This document shows, one piece after another, positions 9,372 through 15,271 of a stretch of 15,271 nt of DNA. Numbering within the stretch: position 1 is the first letter of the stretch; the number at the start of each line of letters is the position of its first letter. The DNA comes from Asterionellopsis glacialis. Lineage: Eukaryota; Bacillariophyta; Plagiogrammaphyceae; Rhaphoneidales; Asterionellopsidaceae. The stretch spans positions 1 to 15,271 of the forward strand of contig WKLE02003752.1 of NCBI GenBank assembly GCA_014885115.2, given 5' to 3'. A program made the position numbers and the translations under genes. The notes beneath the pieces were generated by a model that saw nothing but the letters and a program-made list of their open reading frames with translations, was not told the DNA's origin and did not search any database.

Positions 9372-11474
9372 TTTATAGTTTTCCTTGTCCTTCACCGTCA
9401 AACTCTCTAATAAACTATTTTCATGAAGAGTATAAACTTGTTTCTTTCTTTGTTGGACAGATATATAAAACACACAGCTCGTCTCTCTCCTGCATTGCGA
9501 TGATATCAAATAAAAATATAATATTTTATATGCATACCCGTTCCATGAATCAAAAACCCAATGAACCACTAACTCTACAGTACTTGTATATTACCACGAG
9601 TTTTGGCGCACTAGCTACTCTAGATAATCTTGAGTCCAAGTCCTCTCTCTACTAGAGAGCCTACTTATTTTACTACCTGTACTGACGATGGTACTGATTG
9701 TACGGTAACTCTGGGCTCTGGCTAGCTGGGGTTTGTTTTGTGTCCCTCTTATTTTGCAACAACTGTAGTGTGAACCCATTATCATACATAGGTGTATGTG
9801 CCTCCTGTAAATGTCATAGAATATATTCATTACAGTGTTTATTAAAATTACCATATATTCATTAATGGACATTATTTATATTATCATTCACAATTTCTCA
9901 ACAGCAATACTGTATTCATGTGTGTCGTTGAACAAAACCTCTCTAGAGGAACTAAATAATACTATACTACAGAAGATGAGAGATAAGGTTTTTCGGAGTT
10001 CTTGTGTACATGGAACCCGTGCTTCTTCCGCGGTGTGATTCACCATTTTTTTTTCAGTAGAAAAAATGTTGTAATTTTTGAAAAAAGAAATATTTGTCAT
10101 CCACCTGACTTACTTCCAAAGGATCCCCAAAACACTGGTAAAAGAAGCAAATAAAAAAAACTAATGTCTACACACCAGGGATATTCAAGGATGTTTTTTG
10201 CTTGGTGTGAGTTTGCACCACATTTTCCTGTAAAAGCATATTCTTATACTAGATTCCTACTGTCTGCAGCAGAGACTCACTATTACTAATGAGAAAGCTG
10301 GTGCACTAGGATTGCCAATAACTACATCAAAACAATGGTAATCTTGAGGAAAGACCAGAACCTCCAAAGTGCACAACTCCCCCCTATAATGATCCTTGCA
10401 ACATCATGACCTTGAGAATGTTATTCTTATCATACAGGTTGTCAAAACTAGAACTCTAACAACAATTAGTACCCCAATATACCAAAAGGAAGATATAAAC
10501 TAAATGAGCCAGGAGGAACAAGGTTGGAAAGATTCTTGTTATAAATGTGATTCTTCTTGAACTTTCAGTCTCCCTTATTTTCCTCATCAGTTCCTGCCAT
10601 GTTAGAATGCAGTGTGATATAGAGGCCAATCCCAACAACATTATTTTTTGTGAATGTTTTATTGTTTCTTTTTTCTTTCATCCATGATGTTGTTGCTACT
10701 GATGATGGTGACCTTAAATCCTCCTGTAGTGGAGAGTATGCTATTTTTCTGTATTTGTCATGGCAACATCTATACTGAAGTAAAGTGTACAACAAAAGGG
10801 TTAATAAAGAGTTACATGTAAGAGAGTACCATCTTAAAGTATACAATACATATTATATATTAAATAAGAAAACAAGAAAAGAATGAATATTATATGAGAC
10901 TACAAATATGTTCCCCAAAGAAATAAAATCTTGTAGACAAACAAGTATCAGCCACATAAAAGACTTATTCAAACACTTTTAGCCACACCCATAGAGATGA
11001 ATCATATAATGTGGTTGACTTGGACTTTGTAACAAGTCCATGACCATGAGATATGGTGAGAAAATCTACACAACATGTAGCAAAAAATAAATGTTTTATT
11101 TGCTAAAACAGTGACTGAAAATTCTTGCCAGGGAGTAGAAAGGAATCTGTTTCCACTCTCTAGAGACCCAACACAATATGCTGATCCACAAACGTTAGGT
11201 CCTAGTCCAGTCCAGAATTGACTACATATTAAACAGAGGTATAGTCTCTCTATGTTTTAAAGAATCCCAGTAGGGTGGACTGCAAAGACCTTACCTGGTA
11301 GAGTTTAAGTTTGTTATCTCTGTAGGTTCTAAACTAGAACAGAGGGACTGGAAACAGATTTTTAATATGTAACATTCATAAATATTGGGCCAGACTTTCT
11401 AGAGGACCTGGTAGTTTTTGGAAAAGTGCAGGACTAGGCTTGAGTGTGTCTAGTGGAAAAAAATATATAGATCC
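9372..11474. other. Long AT-rich intergenic region, no supported gene
   Basis: About 2.1 kb separate the start of the coiled-coil gene from the tRNA terminator. The part next to 9371 should hold that gene's promoter and 5' untranslated region. An AT-rich near-palindrome lies at about 9514-9530. CTCTCTACTAGAGAG near 9643-9657 is palindromic except for its central base. GTAC words cluster at 9675-9705, and one TAGGTCCTA copy lies at 11196-11204. Short minus-strand frames at 10456-10846 shift into one another and show no domain, so they look like chance. No transposase, reverse transcriptase or long terminal repeat was seen. Confidence 0.5.
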
Positions 11475-11480
11475 AAAAAA
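11475..11480 (-). terminator. RNA polymerase III terminator
   Basis: On the minus strand a run of six T begins three bases after the discriminator base of the tRNA. This is the usual Pol III stop signal and supports an expressed nuclear tRNA gene. Confidence 0.8.
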
Positions 11481-11483
11481 TAA

Positions 11484-11556
11484 CACCGAATGCGGGGATC
11501 GAACCCGCGACCACACGGTTAAAAGCCGGGCGCTCTTCCGACTGAGCTAATTCGGC
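11484..11556 (-). tRNA. tRNA-Lys (anticodon UUU)
   Basis: The 73-base minus-strand sequence folds as a cloverleaf. The acceptor stem is GCCGAAT with ATTCGGT, closing with a G1-U72 wobble. The D stem is GCTC/GAGC, the T stem is a perfect GCGGG/CCCGC, and the T loop is TTCGATC. The anticodon loop CTTTTAA reads UUU, for lysine codons AAA and AAG. The discriminator base is G73, as in eukaryotic tRNA-Lys, and no CCA is encoded. A-box and B-box promoter sequences (TAGCTCAGTCGG and GGTTCGATCC) are intact, and there is no intron. The oddity is the anticodon stem CCCGG/CCGTG, which has a C28-U42 mismatch. The gene starts divergently from the reductase gene, with 263 bases between them. Confidence 0.93.
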
Positions 11557-11819
11557 AACACAAGCGGTGTACTTGTGCGCGTGTCCATGCCATTTGCTGT
11601 GTCATCTGCTTATAAGAAATCTGTAAATTACCTGTTTTCACCAAAAAAACCAATTTTCTCTCCATCAGATCTCCAGACTCTACGGTAGGTCCTATGATTT
11701 CACTCCAGAGAAGAGTCTTTTGGAAGATGTATGATCTCACCCATAGTTGTACGGTAATTAGGATGTAAAATATAAATGGTGATCGAGAAGATAGCCGTTC
11801 TTTGATTTCGACAGCAATC
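11557..11819. promoter_or_regulatory. Divergent spacer between the tRNA and reductase genes
   Basis: This 263-base region must contain the reductase promoter. It holds one exact TAGGTCCTA at 11686-11694, preceded by G, about 125 bases before the ATG. It also holds TTGTACGGTAA at about 11748-11758; its first ten bases recur near 9699. No clear TATA box was assigned. Confidence 0.35.
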
Positions 11820-13173
11820 ATGCCGATCCCGACAAATGACACAGAACGCGAAAGATTGTTCCATGAGACTGTGTCAAATATTATTTTATTTTTATCTCTT
11901 CCAACATTTTTTGTTCTTTATTTCGGTATTGATTCTCCATGGGGTAAACATGCGCCATCCTACAATTACAACAACAGAAACCAAAACCAACAACGCTTAG
12001 GAAGAACAAACAGCAACAACAAGAATAAGAATGATAATCACAAGTGGTGGTTAGGACCACCTGTTAATGCAAGAATTGCGTTTTGTATGTTTGAATTACC
12101 AAATTTAATATGGAGTTGGTATTATTATGTTCATCGAGATCATGATTTGTTTTCAGGCAAAAATAAAAACGAGAACGGAAATAATGACGGCATGGCTGTC
12201 ATTTTGAATACAAATTTTATAGTATTATTCTTATTTGTAGCGCATTACATTAACCGCGCCTTAGTATATCCGCTTCGAATGAATCCAAATAGTAAACCTA
12301 TGCCATTACTTGTTCCCTTGGCAGCCTTCGCATTTACAACTTGCAATGGATAGTAAGTTTGTTCGTTGTCATCAAAGATCATGCATTCATGAACGTCATG
12401 TTTCAAATGTCTCTGGGTGTTTAGCAGATTTCAGTATTCCACACATCTAACCATAAGGCATATTTGCGTTCTTACTTACTATCTTGCGTTTCTAAAATGT
12501 GACGACACACCCTGGCACACACTACAATACACATACACACCTCATTCTCCTCCAGTATGCAAGCTTTAAATGCATGTCGGCTTCAAAAGTATCCATTAAA
12601 TTACCATTTGACATTTCAATTTCAATTTGGTCTTTTACTTTTTTGCATAGGAGTATGGATTAATATACATTCAGATACTATTTTACGTAATCTTCGTAAA
12701 CCAGGTGAACATGGGTATAAAATACCAAGAGGTATGTATTATATTTTACTGTAAAATACACGTTTGTAAAATCACCGGCATGGCTTCTACCATTTATGGT
12801 AATTCTGCTTTGCGTGAACGATTCTCCTGAATACAAGCTTCTCACACATTTTTGTCGAACAATATTCTAACCCTTCCCGCCTTGATTTCTTTGTTTGTCG
12901 TTGACGTCTTTGTGTGTGTGTATCCGGCGACCAATCGCTTGATTTATATGTAAAGGAGGATTTTTTGAATTATGTTCTGGGGCAAACTATTTTGGCGAAC
13001 TTGTAGAATGGTTAGGGTATGCCATTGTATGCAATTCGTATGCATCGTTTGTATTTTTTATTTATACGTGCTCTAATTTAATCCCGCGAGCTGTATCGCA
13101 TCATAATTGGTATCAAAGAACATTTAAAGATTATCCTCAAGGTCGTAAAGCTATAATTCCATTCATTTGGTAA
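11820..13173 (+). CDS. Steroid 5-alpha-reductase family protein (DET2/SRD5A type), three exons
   Basis: Exons 11820-12352, 12556-12731 and 12956-13173 give 308 residues. The family (Pfam 3-oxo-5-alpha-steroid 4-dehydrogenase) uses NADPH to reduce the C4-C5 double bond of 3-oxo-4-ene steroids in the ER membrane. Family signatures present include FELPN with E92 and HYINRALVYPL with Y143. These match the catalytic Glu/Tyr region of human SRD5A2. NGYMQ lies at 176-180. WINIHSDTILRNLRKPGE (212-229), GYKIPRGGFFE (231-241) and GANYFGE (245-251) form the NADPH-binding region. The C terminus FKDYPQGRKAIIPFIW is the usual family ending. HYINRALVYPL favours the SRD5A1/2 and DET2 group over polyprenol reductase or trans-enoyl-CoA reductase. 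The protein is about 50 residues longer than animal SRD5A1/2 because of Asn-rich inserts at about 46-75 and 113-124. The true substrate is unknown. Confidence 0.93.
12353..12555 (+). other. Intron 1 of the reductase gene
   Basis: The donor GTAAGT begins at 12353 and the acceptor CTCCTCCAG ends at 12555, giving 203 bases. The intron splits the Tyr codon of the NGY motif after two bases (TA|T). Read-through would stop at TAG immediately after Asn-Gly, so splicing is needed to restore the family motif. Confidence 0.92.
12732..12955 (+). other. Intron 2 of the reductase gene
   Basis: The donor GTATGT begins at 12732 and the acceptor TGTAAAG ends at 12955, giving 224 bases. The intron splits a Gly codon after its first base, within the conserved IPRGG motif. 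A CTAAC lies near 12867, and a short TG repeat lies near 12910. The acceptor lacks a strong pyrimidine tract, but the joined protein matches the family exactly. Confidence 0.88.
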
Positions 13174-13269
13174 AAGGCTAGAAAAAATAAGTTATATGTT
13201 TCAGTAGTGTTGTAATCATTATCTCTGTAGCGCAACCATCGACTTCAGTCTATGTGTGTTTCTATGACT

Positions 13270-14382
13270 CTACGATACTTTACGCGCAAAAACTCTTCGA
13301 AACATCCCACCTGCATATGTTTCTGTTTGTACAATTTCAAAACTACCGCCATCAACGGTACTTGTTGCTTTCTTAAGTATGTCAAGTACATTATCATCTG
13401 GACGACATGTTTTGGATACCTCATTGATTCGTGCAGTACCAAATATGCGTGAGGGTATAGAATCATCTGTTTCTGCCAATAATAATGATCCTCCAGGTTT
13501 TAAGACACGATACGCTTCTTTCACCACCAAAACAGGGTTTTCAAAGACACATAATCCAAAGGTGTCAATCACTGTATCAAATGTTTCAGGTTCGAATGGT
13601 AGTTGTGATACATCACCTACTTGAAAAGATATCTTGCCACCACTACTAAGTGATTCAGGAAGTAAATTTTGTTTTTGTTTCGCACGATTTAACATTTCAG
13701 ATGATATATCCATAGCTGTCAAGGATGTAATAGTACTACTACTACCACCACCGCCATTATTTGTATTGTCATTTTTTGGAGAAGATGGATAAAATGGTAA
13801 ATTCAAACCTGTACCAACACCCAGTTCCAATACATCACCTGAAGCAAAGGATAATGTTTTACGTCTCACTTCATTTAAATCTAATGTTTTCCCTACTTGA
13901 CTTTGCCCATATAATTCATCATAGGTTGTAGCTGCCTTATCATAAATATTGACAAGTTTTGTCGATGATGTAGAAGCTGTAGCTGCTGCAGGAAAAACAC
14001 TAATACATTTTGAAACAATTGTCAACAATGAACATGATTTGAACGCCTGTATCAATCCATCGCGTCGTGACATCGAAAAATTCTCATCAGTCTTTGTTTT
14101 TCTCCTTGTTGAGCTACGACAAAGAGGTTTTTTGTTTGCATGGGAGGACATTATGAACTCACTATGCTTTGGCTGTTTCGGTTCTTCTTCTATGTTGTTG
14201 TGTATTTCAGATGAAGGATGTTGGTTCAATGGTGATGAATAACCATCCCTACCGCACTCAATACTTATTGCGACTGCACCATGTTTTTCATCAATAAAAC
14301 TAGGAGTACTTTTTGAAAACAGAGTTGTTGTCGTCGTTGTTGTCAAGGCTACCCACAGAGGAAAAACAAATGCAAATACCAT
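13270..14382 (-). CDS. Class I SAM-dependent methyltransferase, probably organelle-targeted
   Basis: This 370-residue, single-exon protein carries a Methyltransf_11-type fold at about 140-370. Motif I is VLELGVGTGLN (184-194). The acidic end of strand 2 is AMDIS (223-227). A GDVSQLPF segment spans 256-263, a DTVIDTFGLCVFENP segment follows, and YRVLKPGG is at 291-298. A Gly/Asn/Ser-rich insert (about 200-219) sits between motif I and strand 2. The first 135 residues are an N-terminal extension: a hydrophobic start (residues 2-14), a Ser/Thr-rich stretch, then MSRRDG...FPAAATAS at about 104-137. The hydrophobic start could be the signal part of a diatom bipartite plastid presequence. The later RR...AAATA could be a Tat-like lumen signal or just a linker. 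The substrate cannot be deduced. The gene converges on the reductase gene, with 96 bases between stops. Confidence 0.87.
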   Translation of the reverse strand: MVFAFVFPLWVALTTTTTTTLFSKSTPSFIDEKHGAVAISIECGRDGYSSPLNQHPSSEIHNNIEEEPKQPKHSEFIMSSHANKKPLCRSSTRRKTKTDENFSMSRRDGLIQAFKSCSLLTIVSKCISVFPAAATASTSSTKLVNIYDKAATTYDELYGQSQVGKTLDLNEVRRKTLSFASGDVLELGVGTGLNLPFYPSSPKNDNTNNGGGGSSSTITSLTAMDISSEMLNRAKQKQNLLPESLSSGGKISFQVGDVSQLPFEPETFDTVIDTFGLCVFENPVLVVKEAYRVLKPGGSLLLAETDDSIPSRIFGTARINEVSKTCRPDDNVLDILKKATSTVDGGSFEIVQTETYAGGMFRRVFARKVS

Positions 14383-14480
14383 TGAAGTTTCAGTATTGAA
14401 TTATGCTCCTAATTTTCTTTTTGACAAGAAGCTATATCTATGGCGTCGTAGTCTCTATAGTTTATGTCGTCGTCGAAACG

Positions 14481-14496
14481 CACAGTCTAGACTGTG
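14481..14496. promoter_or_regulatory. Perfect 16-base palindrome upstream of the methyltransferase gene
   Basis: CACAGTCTAGACTGTG is identical to its reverse complement over all 16 bases and begins 99 bases before the methyltransferase ATG (14382). A symmetric site at this distance would suit a dimeric transcription factor. It could also be chance, and no matching known site was recognised. Confidence 0.4.
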
Positions 14497-14606
14497 AAGC
14501 TAGCATAAACCGGGCATCAACAACAGAGTTCAAAAAGCGCCAACTCAAACCTACGTGGGTTGAATGGTAGTCTGAAGATATTTCTTACGACGAGAGACGT
14601 ATTAAT

Positions 14607-15108
14607 TACAGGTACATCGTGACTTCTGAATTCCCTACTGAGGTATGCTTATATATTATAAATGTAGGTAGGTCCTATCAACTAGGGCGGTCTTAAATAG
14701 TCAAATTTATAGTAGGTCCAAACTGTATTTTTTTTAAAGAAGTGGTACCCTCATAATCTGGTAGTGACTTTAGCATCTACTGAACAATATTGAAACTGCC
14801 AGTAGTCTCAGTAGTACCAAACATGTACCAGTACATCAGGTTCTGTCTTGTAAAGGTGATCCGCCAGAACTTAGAGTAAGTGAAGTACCATGTAGGTCCT
14901 AAGTACCTTAGATAGAGGACTGAAAAAGGAATTTATTAGCTCGCATATATTGTTCATAGACAGCCTTAAATAAATAGGACTGTACCTCTCCATTTTACAG
15001 AAAGTAGTCAAGATGTGCCGAATGTACGGAAACTGTCCAAGATGACATATTGGTACCTGGTACCAGGTATGCGTACATGTGCAGGTATGTCCAACTATCT
15101 TGTACGAC
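14607..15108. repeat. GTAC-rich non-coding island, right end
   Basis: By hand count GTAC occurs about 13 times in some 500 bases, against 2 expected, in the same variants as the left island (CAGGTAC, GGTACC, ATGTACC, AAGTACC). The densest point is the perfect 16-base palindrome TACCTGGTACCAGGTA at 15054-15069. Two exact TAGGTCCTA copies lie at 14669-14677 and 14893-14901. There is no fixed period and no coding potential. Confidence 0.55.
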
Positions 15109-15271
15109 AACGCTGGGTTGAATATTATTTTTTAATATATAAGACTAAAAATTTAAAGCAAGATTTTGAGATTTTGATTTTTTTGGGCATGGAATTTTGT
15201 CCTTGATACTTCAAGAAGTTTTGTCGCCAAGACTGAATTTTGTTTGTACGTAATTTGCTTTGCTTTCCTAG
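15109..15271. other. AT-rich end of window, nothing recognised
   Basis: This is AT-rich sequence with repeated ATTTTG words near 15160-15185. No frame with a recognisable product is present. A gene could begin beyond the window edge. Confidence 0.4.

Noticed and set aside
10456..10846. Possible small gene from two overlapping minus-strand frames
   Set aside because: There is no recognisable domain, no good splice signals connecting them, and an AT-rich composition like the surrounding intergenic DNA.
12557..12754. A separate 65-residue gene
   Set aside because: It is exon 2 of the reductase read into intron 2. The residues up to the GTATGT donor match the NADPH-binding region of the family.
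13252..13624. Plus-strand frames opposite the methyltransferase
   Set aside because: They are shadows of the minus-strand gene, which carries clear SAM-binding motifs.

Overview
The window looks like nuclear DNA from a unicellular stramenopile alga, most likely a diatom. This is an inference. It rests on short GT-AG introns, an eukaryotic tRNA with a poly-T stop and no encoded CCA, a two-repeat helicase-associated (HA) domain protein of the kind expanded in diatoms, a DET2/SRD5A-type steroid 5-alpha-reductase, and heavy Gln/Asn/Thr/His low complexity inside otherwise ordinary genes. No sign of bacterial operons, CRISPR, phage or an intact transposon was found.

Layout. Bases 1-720 are non-coding and very rich in GTAC words (GGTACC, CAGGTAC, CCTGGTAC). 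A plus-strand gene (1306-3396) encodes a 696-residue protein with a disordered Gln/His/Pro/Ser-rich head and two C-terminal HA repeats, and it may have a 5' intron ending at 1269. Facing it tail to tail is a large minus-strand gene (9371-4056). It reads as two long open frames, but these join in phase through a 165-base intron (5513-5349) into one 1,716-residue coiled-coil protein. A 2.1-kb AT-rich stretch with no convincing gene follows. It ends at a minus-strand tRNA-Lys(UUU) (11556-11484). A three-exon plus-strand 5-alpha-reductase gene (11820-13173, 308 residues) then converges, with a 96-base gap, on a minus-strand SAM-dependent methyltransferase gene (14382-13270, 370 residues). The last 0.9 kb is again non-coding and GTAC-rich.

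How the parts relate. The genes do not form a pathway. They are independent units in two convergent pairs. The strongest results are the splice models for the coiled-coil gene and the reductase. The least explained signals are non-coding: two GTAC-rich islands at the window ends, four exact copies of the 9-mer TAGGTCCTA between genes, and a perfect 16-base palindrome about 100 bases upstream of the methyltransferase start. I found no clear multi-gene novel system. The coiled-coil protein and the repeated non-coding words are the best candidates for something undescribed.
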